DNA of 64,000 nucleotides from Anaspis maculata. Its lineage: Eukaryota > Arthropoda > Insecta > Coleoptera > Scraptiidae. A model generated the notes under the pieces. It saw only the letters and a program-made list of their open reading frames with translations, searched no databases and was not told the DNA's origin. Made by a program: the position numbers and the translations under genes. Below are positions 11,911 through 22,124 of this stretch, one piece after another (position 1 is the stretch's first letter; each line of letters begins with the position of its first letter). The stretch is taken from assembly GCA_949128115.1 (NCBI GenBank), contig OX421962.1:8216262-8280261 (forward strand), in the 5' to 3' direction.

Positions 11911-12904
11911 AGTCTTGTGGCCATATTCCATGATACGGTGGCTAATTATTCATGATATCTAGTTGTGAATCACCTGGTATGAAAAAACAAATTTGATAGA
12001 TAGGCATGACAGCTGACAGGCAATTACTAAAATGCTTAAGGCAGCTGTATTTTATCAAATATACAATTATAAAGGAAAAGGTGGCCGCAATATTGGTCAA
12101 ATAACACGTTTTTCTGTTAGTCATAGCTTGACAAGCATACACAAGCGATTACTTTTGGAGAAGGCTCGTTGGAAAGCTACAAAAAAGTATACAAGGAATC
12201 AACATCCCCGAATGCTAAATCTCCAGAAAAAAAACAAATAACAATTTTTTCAACTCAAAATTTGAGATCGTTGATCCCTATAATTATGTTTCGTAGCTCT
12301 CCAACAAAACTACTCCGAAAGTAATCACTTGCGTGTTTCTCGAGCTATGACTGTCAAAAAAACGTATCATTTGACCAATACTGCGCTGCCAATTTCCTAG
12401 CTTTCAAATAAATTTTACGTCAATGGAAATCTGGCGAAAAGCATGGCCAGCGACCGGGCCAAGGCTCACTATACGAATACTATAATTACGACGTGGAATT
12501 TATCCGAACGATGTTTGGGTAACGAAACAAGTTTGACAAGAATGACAGCTGACTTGTCGAAGTGTCCAAAGCCAGCTGAATTTCACCGAGCCCGGCAACC
12601 GAAAATCTGTTTGTCTTGATTAACCTTTCGCATTCTCCCAATTTGCTCTGACCTTTGATGAATTAAACGAGCCAAGGCTTATCCGAGAGTTCAAAATCAA
12701 AAGCTCTTGCCGCTCTTGGATTGGACATCTCCACCAGCCCCACTCATCTTCCCACTCTTCTGGCACCATCAGCAAGGAAGAGGCGGAGGAGGATCTGATG
12801 ACAACATCCATCGATACCGTATTAAATATTATGATCGTATTGTACGTCGTATAAATAGATCGACGCGAGATCACACCGAGTTATTTGCTTATTACAGAAT
12901 ACCT
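11911..12904. mobile_element. Fold-back at 12070-12400 in a gene-free stretch
   Basis: CCGCAATATTGGTCAAAT, TCATAGCTTGACAAGCAT and GCGATTACTTTTGGAG between 12083 and 12162 are returned as complement between 12310 and 12385, giving a palindrome of about 330 bp. Outside it, TGACAGCTGAC is repeated directly (12008 and 12543). A TATAAATAG word at 12849 could be a TATA box, but nothing downstream confirms a promoter. The sequence up to 12896 belongs to the target of the next hAT-like insertion. Confidence 0.5.
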
Positions 12905-13258
12905 CAGTGGCGGAGGGGAGGGCGGTGGCGAGCCTCAGGGCCTCAATCATCTGATGGGGCTCCCATTCCCCTTGTTTGTAAAAAATACTGCAAAAAAAAA
13001 TGATATAAAATGCAAAAATTTCAATTTTTTCTCTTAGCGGTAATTTTTTCGCATAATACGTAGGTGAGTAACTTTTTTTTTCTTTTTTATTTTCATTTTA
13101 AAGTTACATTCACTGGCTCCCTGATAACAGGTTTGGGGGCCTACACATACACACAGGCAATAGATGTGTGTCTATCAATATCACGAAACCTCTGAAAATT
13201 ATTTTTACTTCAGGCTTTAGGGACCCCCGGTCGGAGTGCCAGGGGCCTCAAGCCTTTG

Positions 13259-15456
13259 TAGTGGGGTCGGTACAGTATTATACGCTGCATTTTTGAGTAA
13301 TGCAATGTCTTTTGGCACACATGTTCTTAGCACCTGTTTGAACAATTTTGTCCATCGCCGCAAGCAAAATTTTAGTTCAGATCCTGTATACAGGGTGAAG
13401 AAGAAAAACAATTTAAAAAAATTGCATCTTTTGAACGGACAAAGGTAGAGTATTGCAGGGCATGTCATATGATGCGAAATTTGATGGTTGTTGAGGTACA
13501 CTAAACCATTTTAGTATATTATTAACCGTCTTCAAGATATTTTGAAAAAACTGACATCTGTCAAAAAAACATTATCTTCATTATATCGCTTATTTTTGAA
13601 GATATCGGGATGAAATTTGGTATTTGCTCTATAAAAGACGTCATAAATGAATAACAGCTGCAGTTATTTTCTAGGCCTACTATTTTCCTAAATAAGACAA
13701 TCAACTTTTTTGAAGGGGAGCCGCCATCTTGTTTTGTGAATATCAAGCTGATGACCGAAAAAATGACTGATAGTCATTAGGCTAGTATTATGTCATTACT
13801 CTATATTGTGAAAGATCACCTTGGATGGACCATCATACCATTTTTGCTGAAAGAAACATGACGCACTGATTTTATCGGGTTCCTCAGAACTAGAGGACCT
13901 ACTTCCAGCCATCGAGCCATTGCAAGTAATTGAACACCGCAATCATGACCCCTGATCATTTCTTAGGTTGCTCACCAGGATTCATAGCCCTAAGTGCAGC
14001 GGTTCAGTTTTAGCAGCTGTTTAAATTAAGAAGTGTTGCCTTTTCGTGAAAAAAAAACAGAAAATTACGAGGTCTCTGGGTCAATTCTTAGGTCATTGGG
14101 AGTAGATCCTCCACGGAATGTTGATAAATTTATACTAAATTATTAGAAAAAAGTGCATTCTATAGCATGGGTTTGAAGAAACGGCTGAAAATTGTTCGAA
14201 ACGGTTTCTTTTGTCTTGCTAAGCGTTGAATTATGAATCTTGCTGGCGATTTTCATGCCTCCAGCCTATTTAGATGATGGGATGAAATTCTTCAATTTCT
14301 TATCACCCTGTGATGTCATCTGCATAGATCGCCATCATGGCAACATTTCCCAAAGTTGAAGGAAGAATCTGAATAGAGTATATTCCAAAATACATTGCGG
14401 CATCAAAATTTATAAGGTTCTCTTCATTATTAGTGTTGCCCTACCGCATAATTTGTTCGCTTCCTACCTACTGAGAGATAGTCTTCCATGTTCTTCCTAC
14501 ATCACATGAGTACGTCCTGTGCCAGTTTTTTAAAACCTATACTGAAGAATGCACTTTTTTTTAATAATTCAGCATAAATTTATCAAAATTCAATGGAGGA
14601 TCTTTTTCCAATGACTTAAGAAATGACCCAGAGACCTCGTGATTTTCTGTTTTTTTCACGAAAAATCGACACTATTTTATTTAAATAGCTGCTAAAACCG
14701 AAACGCTGAACTTATGGCTATGAATCTTGATAGACAACCTGAAGAATGATCAAGAGTCATAATCGCGGTGTTCAATTACTTGCAATGGCTCGATGGCTAG
14801 CAGTAGATCCTCTAGTTTGAGGAATCCGATAAAATTCGTGCACCATCTTTCTTTCAGCAAAAATGGTATGATGGTTCATCCAAGGTGACCTTTCACATGA
14901 TAGAGTAATGGCATGATACTAGCCCAATGACTTACAGTCATTTTTTCGGTCATCAGCTGAATATTCACAAAACAAGATGGCGGCTCCCCTCCAGAAAAGT
15001 TGACTGTCTCATTTAGAAAAATAGTAGGCCTAGAAAATAACTGCAGCTGCTATTCATTTATGACGTCTTTTAAAAGGCAAATACCGAATTTCATTCCGAT
15101 ATCTCCAAAAATAAGCGATATAATGATGATAATGTTTTTTTTGACAGATCTCAGTTTTTTTGGAATATCTCAAAAACGGTAATTATTGTTTCAAAATGGT
15201 TTGGTGTACCTCAACAACCATCAAATTGCGCATCATATGACATGCCCTGCAATACTCTACCGTTGTTCGTTCAAAAAATGCAATTTTTTTAAATTGTTTT
15301 TTTTCTTCACCCTGTATACAGGATCTAAACTAAAATTTTGCTTGCGGCGCTAGACAGAATTGTTCAGACAGGTTCTAAGGACATGTGTGCCAGAGGGCAT
15401 TGCATTACTCAAAAATGCAGCGAACAGGACTTTTTCCGAACGTGCCGACTCCACTA
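13259..15456. mobile_element. 2.2 kb fold-back with a centred inner TACAGGGTG fold-back
   Basis: Arms of about 900 bp surround a loop of about 340 bp (14190-14530). Outer words GCTGCATTTTTGAGTAATGC and GGCACACATGT at 13282-13322 return as complement near 15385-15420. The inner element runs from TACAGGGTG at 13389 to CACCCTGTA at 15316 with TA on both sides. Removing it leaves GATCCTG-TA-CAGGATC, so the inner element lies at the exact centre of the outer palindrome. Inner arms can be followed through GTCATTAGGCTAGTA, GCTCGATGGCTGGAAGTAGG-type words and AAAAAGTGCATTC. No protein is encoded. Confidence 0.82.
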
Positions 15457-15562
15457 TTGAAATTTTGTATTTTATTATTTCTTCTCAAAAGAGGAGAAAG
15501 GCAAAACAGCAAAATTGTCCTGTCTGCAGGAACTAGAAATCCGTATCATTCTTTATTTTGTA

Positions 15563-15885
15563 TACAGGCTGGTCCAGGTTATAGTAGCAATAATTCACCA
15601 TTCGATGGTCCATCGAAAACTAGGTTGACATGCATAATTTGATTCTTCTCCAAAATGCTTCCTAAGCCAGATGGAGCCCTTCAAAGTTCAGTTTTTGGAA
15701 ATCTTTTTTGCAATTACTCTTAGATCATTGAAGCGATTTTGACCAAATTTGCTACAAGTACTAATAAAATAGATCCTCATCACTTGACGCAAACAACTTC
15801 TGCCAAAATTGTCCACTGGCGTAGGTATAGGGGGTTGTTTCACTTTTTCCGCCCCATTTTCTACGCCACCTCACTCTTTAGGGGG
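15563..15885 (+). repeat. Single-arm fold-back module (half element), copy 1
   Basis: It starts TATACAGGCTGGTCCAGG and continues CATTCGATGGTCCATCGAAA, CCCTTCAAAGTTCAGTTTTT and CCACTGGCGTAGG. The same order recurs at 29009-29560. Unlike the fold-backs, no inverted partner follows, so this is one arm only. It shares the modules CTTCAAAGTT and GTGGCGTAG, in that order, with the palindromic elements at 25284 and 50103. Confidence 0.6.
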
Positions 15886-15936
15886 CCCCATCTCACAATT
15901 CCGCCCAGGGCCCACGATTCCCTCAGTCCGCCACTG

Positions 15937-17319
15937 GATCACCTAGGTATAAGTACCTGCGAAGCTGTTTCCTACAGATTATTATTGCAAATTCGCTTCT
16001 CCTTCCTAAATACCAACAGAGGAAGACTTAGATATCTTTACGTAACGGCCGAGCAGTGTTCAGCTACATTAACACTTTCACTCGTTTCACTATTGCTCGC
16101 AGACGTTGAAGTATGCCGTAAGGTTTCTAGTCACGACAGACTATTCAAACTGTGTATTGTAACTTTCACTCCTGCTGTTTGCTGCTCTCAAGAGCTGATG
16201 GTGAGAAGGCTCTCGCGAAGACCTTTGGCGGAATACAGGGAAATGCATTTCGCTTCAGTTTCAAGAAGCGTACCTACCCACAGAAAATTGTCGATTTTGA
16301 AAAAGTGGCGAAGAGCACCGGACGCCTCGATCGCCGGCGAAATCCTGGGAACCGCCGTCCGGTTACGTAAACCGGCTGCCGCGTGAACGGAGCACGACGC
16401 ATCACTCCGTTTGCGGTGCAGAACGCCGGGGTCATTGTACGTCCTCAAAACATGACCGTGTCGAGTCACTTTTGTGTAAAGAGACGCGTTTTCCGTTATA
16501 TTATTGAATTTTATCGGTTTTTTTTTTCCAGCAGCCCGCTTTTCCAACCATTTTTCTCTTCAGTTTTCCTTCTGCCTTTCGCCCTTCCAGCAGATTCGTT
16601 CACCTGTTGATATTTTGAATCTTCAAGTACGACAATAATCGATTGTTGTATAGGTAGGTATGCTGTCACTTAGCCACATTTCTTTTTTTTTTTGAAAATT
16701 TTCTTGCAAAAGTTTTCTGTAAAATTGGACGTGACGTCATTACGAATAGGTATGCATAGTGCGTCAGTGGCTCAGCAGTATAGGTACGGGAATAGAGTGA
16801 CGTAACGCGCGCCCTTGAAATCTTCGCTTGCAACAAAGAATACCCGAGACTTTACCACAGATGGCGGTAGTACCTGATTTGCTGCAGCAGGAGAGCACAA
16901 CAACAGAGTCTCGCAGGATTTGTAGTATAGTGGAGGATATCAATTTCGCGTTCGTTAACCTGGAGCGATATATAGTAGCAGCAACAGCAGCAGGATTTCA
17001 GCCTAGCGGGCGGGCGCAGGAGGCGCAGGGAAGAGGAGAAGGAGGAGGAGCAGGACGATCTAGAAAACACGGAAAACTGACGACGCTGGTCGCGCGAGTT
17101 TTCTATTTTTATTTACTTTGTAAATTTGTAAAAATAAAGCGCTGGAGGATAAGGTTATGCGGGATCGGGCGTCATGACCATGTATGACAAAGACCGACAG
17201 GTTTCCAGTTTTTCTTCCTGCAATTTCACACCCACAGGCTGTCCCGGAATTGATGGCGGAAGAAGTAACCGTGGATACTACAGCTCATGTCCTGACAGCC
17301 CGAGACAGCCTGTCAAGCT
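15937..17319. other. Low-repeat stretch, no confirmed gene
   Basis: This is relatively CG-rich, non-repetitive DNA. An open frame of 215 codons (15739-16386, plus) overlaps the end of the hAT-like element and has no recognisable domain; its start lies in repeat sequence, so I do not call it a gene. Features of note are a palindromic TGACGTCA (CRE-type word) at 16732-16739 and CAGCAG-rich runs at 16880-16995. It could be regulatory or untranslated sequence of a nearby gene, but nothing here proves that. Confidence 0.35.
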
Positions 17320-17374
17320 CAAAATTTCCTTTCACTCTTCAAAAGTGACATTTCCCGCTAATAGATCACGTTAA
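17320..17374 (+). repeat. Left part of an interspersed repeat split by the TTAA element
   Basis: CAAAATTTCCTTTCACT and GATCACGTTAA resemble CAAAATTTCCTGTCACT and GATCACGTTGAAAA at 26345-26400. The other half resumes at 21309 with AAGATCTTTC...TTTCTACCGTAAACC, as expected for one repeat cut at TTAA. Confidence 0.7.
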
Positions 17375-18042
17375 GGCTAAAGGGGACGATAAAATAATGT
17401 GTTTCTGAGACGCGAGATGGCGCGGAAACTATTAACATTCTCAAAATTCACTCAATAGACCGATTTTGAAAATTCAAACGGTATTATTTTAAGAATATAT
17501 TACTATTTGATGCTGTAGTCAAAAACTTCAATTTTTGTGTTTTTCGGAAAAAAAATTTTGATTTTCTCAAATTTTCAAAAAAGTTTTTCAAAATCAAAGG
17601 TAGTCATTTTATTCTGTGGTGAATATTGTATATTGACCTTTTTTCAAAATTCAAATATCATGAATGGTATCGACCGAAATCAATTTTGAATATTTCCCTT
17701 TGAAGTTCACCGCGTGCCGCCTCCTGCAAGCGAAAACGGTTCCCGTCCGGTATCATCATAAAATATTTATAGTCCGCGAGGAATAAGACCTCTGTCGTAA
17801 TTGCAGAGTTAATGCCTGGACTGTATCTCCAGTCCCGTCGAAAATCCCAACAGTGTAACAAGCAACTAGGCAATACCTAATCGGTTACTTTTTTAATTTC
17901 AATTATTTATAGCTTCGTCACTTGATATTGATGGAATATAAATATACTCCAGAAATGAATAAGTGGGATAAGTGAAAAATTACTATAAAGAAGAAAAAGT
18001 ACAGTAGGAGGCTTTATTTTGTTTTTGTTTTATGTACAAAAT

Positions 18043-19094
18043 GTATACAGATGTCCCGGAATAAGTGTTACAAAACTCACAGGGAGATAGAGAATTGAAA
18101 AATAAGGGAACTTTTCTTGATAAACATACCCCCGCAAACGCATAATAACGGAAATACAGGCCTTCGAAGTTGTTTTTTACAAACAGTTTTTCTTGCATAA
18201 CTTTTGAATCGTTCAACCGATTTTATTCAAATTTGAACTAAAGTTCACTGAAACAGGTCTATTGAACTAAAGTAACGCATTTTATCAAACATTTTCAGGG
18301 GCTAAGATAATAGGGGGTGCCCTCCCCCTTTTCCACCTATTTTTGACCTCCCCAAATATTTTTGAGAATTGTTCCAATTTTTGAATTCTACGTTCAATTT
18401 AAACAAAAAAGTTTTTCTTGCAAAATTTTGATTAGAGGCTTCGTTTTCGAGATATCTGAGATTGAAACATTGGAAAACATCTCGAAATCGCAACTTTCCT
18501 GGGCCTAGAAATTAAAATTCGAAAACACTCATCATTCGTCAACTGGAATGAGTTTTCTGGGTGTTTTAAGTTGATAAACCACCATTTTCGCTGAGAAACA
18601 TGGAGTTTTTCAGAGAAAAACAATTTGGGCCCTGGAAAGTTGCGATTTCGAGATGTTTTCCAATATTTCAAACCCAAATATCTTGAAAATGAAGCCTCTT
18701 ACCAAATTTTTTCAAGAGAAACTTTCTTCGTTGAATTGAACGCAAAATTTAAAATTTTTAACTGCTCTCAAAAATATTCAGGAGGTTTGAAAATAGGGGG
18801 GGGGGGGGGGGCGGGTGCCCCCTAATATCTTCGCCCCTAATAATGTCTGATGAAATCCGTTATTATTGTTCAATAACCACTTGTCTTAGTAAATCTTGGT
18901 TTGAATTTGAATAACATCGGTTGAACAGTTCAAAAGTTATGCAAAAAAACTGTTTTTCAAAAACAACTTTGAAGGTCTTTATCTCCGTTAATATGCGTTT
19001 GCGAGGGTATGATGATCAACAAAAGTCCCCGTATTTTTCAATTTTCTATCTCTCTGTGAGTTTTGTAACACTAATTATGGGACACGCTGTATAC
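18043..19094. mobile_element. 1.05 kb fold-back, GTATACAG...CTGTATAC ends
   Basis: Ends are GTATACAGATGTCCCGGAAT and GGGACACGCTGTATAC. Arms of about 460 bp include CACAGGGAGATAGAGAATTG, CAACCGATTTTATTCAAATT and GGGGCTAAGATAATAGGGGG, each returned on the right. The loop of about 120 bp lies at 18508-18627, and a 17 bp G-run is at 18797-18813. The interior is closely related to the fold-backs at 50103 and 52411. No protein is encoded. Confidence 0.85.
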
Positions 19095-19156
19095 CGAGAG
19101 ATGGAAAACGCTATCCGTCAAGTTGGCCTGTAAATCAAAAAGTAACAGTTACACCC

Positions 19157-19387
19157 TGGGTTCCACAAAAAAGATAATTCGAGATCAGTTGATTCGCGAT
19201 TTTTGTTTGTCAATTTGTAGCTTACTGATCAATGGAAATGCTGGTTTATCTGTTAATAATGGAAAGATGATGGGTCTAGTACAGATTTCAGGGATTTTTT
19301 GTGGTTAATCACCTAGCATTCAGCAGAGAAAAGTTCGGTTAATCTGCAATCAGCCCTGATTGCTAATCATCTTTTTTGTGGAACTGA
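19157..19387. mobile_element. 231 bp MITE, GTTCCACAAAA ends, copy 1
   Basis: The left end TGGGTTCCACAAAAAAGATA and right end TATCTTTTTTGTGGAACTGA-like sequence form inverted repeats of about 20 bp. The interior has CTGATCAATGGAAATGCTGG and TGATGGGTCTAGTACAGATT. A copy of the same length lies at 29115-29345 with few differences, so boundaries are mutually supported. It has no coding capacity. Confidence 0.85.
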
Positions 19388-19925
19388 CCGGCAGAGATGT
19401 ATACTTTTCAAATGTTATAGGAAACTGCAGCTCACAAAATGACAAAAACTATTTTCTGTTGAAATCAAATTCTTGAAACATTCAAAAATAAAAAAAATAA
19501 AAATTCACCCATACACCAACGGTGCACCCTGGTGCAAGTACAAGCACCTTATCTCAGCAGTCTGTCGCCCATTGTGAGCAGCCAATTTCAATCTTTGATT
19601 TTAATGAGAATTTAGAACAGGCATTGAATCCAGTAACGGGAAGCTATGGGAAGATACAGAGTGGTCGATCCTAGCATAATAATTATCCCACAGCGGCCTT
19701 ACCGTTCAAGATAGAGAAAAAAAGGAGTAGTGCTATTCTGTAAAAAATAACACTCCATAATCGCTCTGTTATGTGAAAATTCGTGTCGGCAATTGGCTGT
19801 TGCCTGGGTTATAACAACGTAACAGAGCCTTTATGAAATAAAAATTTTCAGAGAATCGCACTATAAAAAAAAAAGTTGTATGGTTTGATTAGAACTGAAC
19901 TTGACGGAATAAAGTTGAACTATGA

Positions 19926-20138
19926 GGCCTGTCTGTGGACCCGACCCATGGATATCTTGCGGAATCGCCAGACGGGCTACTTCAGAATGGTAATATCATT
20001 AGGGTGGAATGTCTTAAGTCGGGAAAACAAAAGACCATACAGGTAGCTATACAGACCAATCAACAGTTTTCTTTGGAGAGAAATTCTCAGCTAAAACGGA
20101 CACACACTCACTATTTCCAAGTACAAGGACATAATTAA
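19926..20138 (+). pseudogene. YqaJ-type nuclease domain fragment (transposon-borne)
   Basis: The open stretch reads GL-V-DP-H-YLAESPDGLL, then an E-x2-K segment, then LKRTH-HYFQVQG near its end. This order (GLxVDPxHxxLAxSPDG, E-x-K, KRTHxYYxQVQGQ) is that of the YqaJ/lambda-exonuclease family of PD-(D/E)XK nucleases common in animal transposable elements. The conserved Asp of SPDG is kept at 19971-19973. The E-x-K pair reads Glu-Cys-Leu-Lys, one residue too long, so the catalytic Lys is displaced. A stop lies just upstream at 19923 and another after the QVQG motif. About 60 open codons at 19498-19676 in a similar direction could be an upstream part. It is a relic, not a working enzyme. Confidence 0.72.
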
Positions 20139-20504
20139 TGGACTGACAAAATAAAAACAAAATTGACTGACTTCTATAATCAAAATTTTATTGCCTGAGA
20201 TCATCGATCTGCGAGCTTGTAGGAGCATGTCCATTAGGGAATGTTGAAATGCCATGGCTTTTTTCCCATTAACGGTTCTTACTGGCCACTATTCGACACT
20301 CAAACGCGTATCGTACTACGATACATAATACGAATTTTATATACGAAACGAGTGCATTCTAATGGAACCATTTCAACAAAAATCAAATGAGCTAAAGTCA
20401 TTCACGAAGATAACCACACAGACAGCCAGGCACACAAACAAACAGACAGATATCCACACAGGAGTCAAACGGACGGACAGACAGACAGATATACTTCAGA
20501 CGAA

Positions 20505-20508
20505 GTAG

Positions 20509-20596
<88 letters not shown>
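20505..20596. repeat. (TAG)n microsatellite
   Basis: About 28 TAG/AGT units with two GAG interruptions. It is preceded by an ACAG/GACA-rich run at 20415-20490, a composition also seen in the flanks of other repeats in this window. Confidence 0.95.
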
Positions 20597-21308
20597 TCTT
20601 TGCAGTTTTGTTTTATACTTTCAGTGTATATAGTTTCAGATACATTTGTGCAATCTATTGTTTTGAAATTGCAATATGATTTTACAATGTTTGTCCCTTT
20701 ATAATTGGATATAATTATCTTGCAGTATCAGTAGATTGTAGATCTAGATAGTGTGATCACGTGAGATAAATAATCAACTTGAAAAAAAATTATAATTTCA
20801 AAAATCGTAGCAACGGAATATATCGGCGTAATACCACAATGTCACAAATCTTGACTACTGCTATTTACATCGCCTATTTCTCAGAAAACATCATAACACC
20901 ATGCGTGCAGAAAGTGATCACTACCTATATCGTGGATGACTCATCGCGGAGAACAGCTACAGCGGGCGGCAAATAACAGAGAGAGAATTTCAAAATGTGT
21001 TTCGGAGGGCACCATTTGTGCTACAGAAATTCTAAAAACGGATTAATGTTTGATATTCTCAGTACTTCGAAATGACTACCTGCGATTTTCAAAAAAATCA
21101 GAATAAAGTTGTGAAATTGAAAAAAAAAATTGAAAAAATTTTTTGGAATTTTTTTTTTGACTAGTGCATCAAATAGAATTTAAATTTGAGTATAACCCTT
21201 TTTTCAGATCTAAAATCGGACTGATAGTTTTCCCAAAAACATTTTATTACTTTTGATGTATTTTCTCTCTGTCGCACACTTGGTACTCAATTTCAGTCCC
21301 CTTTAGCC

Positions 21309-21830
21309 TTAAAGATCTTTCTTTCTTTTTTCTACCGTAAACCCTACGTGCATACCAAATTTGATCGAAATTCGTTCAGTACTTCTCGAGCTATTGATGA
21401 ACATCGAAATCTCGGCTTTGACAGTTTATAGCTTTCGACAGATCACAGATATGTCATAATTTCTGCATGTTTTGAGTAGAGTTTTTGAAGAGCTTCAAGA
21501 AGAGCTGTCAAATGTCAAAATCTTACATCTGAAGGTATGTTCCGATATTCAAATCGGTTAACCAGCCGGTCGACCACTTTTTCAGTGGGTGACTTTTGAT
21601 ATCGGAACGACAGTTGACGTTTGGGTTAACCTTCACTGACCGGCCTTCGAAACTGGTCGTTGTGGTTGACAGCTGGTTAACCTTTTTCAGGCAGCCGGTC
21701 GTTCCAAATACAGTTTTTCAGGCGGTTGGTCGACCAGAACGAATATCGGAACGTACCTTTAATCTCCTGTCACTTTGACAGTGACATTTCCATGTGACAG
21801 ATCATAGTGAAAATCTTATTTTTACTTTTT
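21309..21830 (+). repeat. Right part of the repeat split at TTAA
   Basis: The order TTTCTACCGTAAACC, ATACCAAATTTGATCG, GACAGTTTATAGCTTTCGAC, GATCACAGATATGTCATAA and TCAAATGTCAAAATCTTA parallels 26190-26420. A second copy of the unit's end (CTGTCACTTTGACAGTGACATTT) follows at 21767, so the family is at least partly tandem. It is interrupted by a small MITE at 21534. Confidence 0.65.
21534..21757. mobile_element. 224 bp MITE, GGTAYGTTCCGATATTC ends
   Basis: Terminal repeats GGTATGTTCCGATATTC (21534-21550) and GAATATCGGAACGTACC (21741-21757) match at 16 of 17 positions; AA and TT just outside could extend the pairing. The interior has internal inverted words (GGTTAACCAGCCGGTCGACC). It interrupts a repeat whose uninterrupted relative is at 26330-26350. 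A target duplication is not clear. Confidence 0.78.
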
Positions 21831-22124
21831 CACCATCGACTTCCACCCCCGAACTGAGATACTTGAACATCGGTCAAATATTCCCGAAGAAATAGAATGA
21901 AATAAAAAATTATCGCGAAATTAACGATATAAAATGTTGATGTTCAAAAAATCATATCTCAAGAACGAAACGTTCTTTTAAGCTGGTTTTTGTTTTAAAA
22001 ACTTTTTCAAAGTGTCTTCTAACTACGATCATGTAAACACAAAATTTAGATATTTCTGGTACTTCGCCGCGGCCTTAAATTTTCATGTACCTTCATAGAA
22101 ATGTAAGTATTTTCAACAATTATT

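Larger units (their letters stand above)
12905..15936. mobile_element. hAT-like element with CAGTGGCGGA ends, hosting a fold-back
   Basis: Ends are CAGTGGCGGA at 12905 and TCCGCCACTG at 15936, a perfect 10 bp inverted pair of hAT type. The 8 bp flanks are GAATACCT (12897-12904) and GATCACCT (15937-15944), matching at six of eight positions. hAT transposons make 8 bp target duplications, so an old hAT insertion fits. Near each end lie G-rich/C-rich segments (GATGGGGCTCCC and its counterpart GGGGCCCCATC). No transposase remnant is visible. Most of the interior is the fold-back at 13259-15456. Confidence 0.65.
17375..21308. mobile_element. 3.9 kb TTAA-flanked DNA transposon with YqaJ remnant
   Basis: Terminal repeats GGCTAAAGGGGAC (17375-17387) and GTCCCCTTTAGCC (21296-21308) are perfect 13 bp inverted copies, each bordered by TTAA (17371-17374 and 21309-21312). 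A weaker inverted similarity extends about 190 bp inward (CTATTTGATGC and TAGTCAAAAA lie at matching distances from each end). Joining the flanks recreates a repeat that exists uninterrupted near 26390, which serves as an empty site. TTAA duplications are typical of piggyBac and Kolobok transposons. No transposase is recognisable. The copy carries later insertions: a fold-back (18043-19094) and a 231 bp MITE (19157-19387). A broken YqaJ nuclease domain lies at 19926-20138. Confidence 0.8.

Noticed and set aside
12849..12857. TATAAATAG as a promoter
   Set aside because: No initiator or transcript-like sequence follows before the hAT-like element begins at 12905.
15739..16386. 215-codon plus-strand open frame
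   Set aside because: It starts inside repeat sequence of the hAT-like element and crosses its border; composition and peptide show no known family or domain.
17658..17873. Transposase remnant inside the TTAA element (minus strand)
   Set aside because: The 71-codon frame looks somewhat coding-like but I cannot match it to any transposase motif.
18797..18813. G-quadruplex-type regulatory element at the poly-G run
   Set aside because: The run lies in one fold-back arm where the other copy has ordinary G/C-rich sequence; a replication-slippage origin is simpler.
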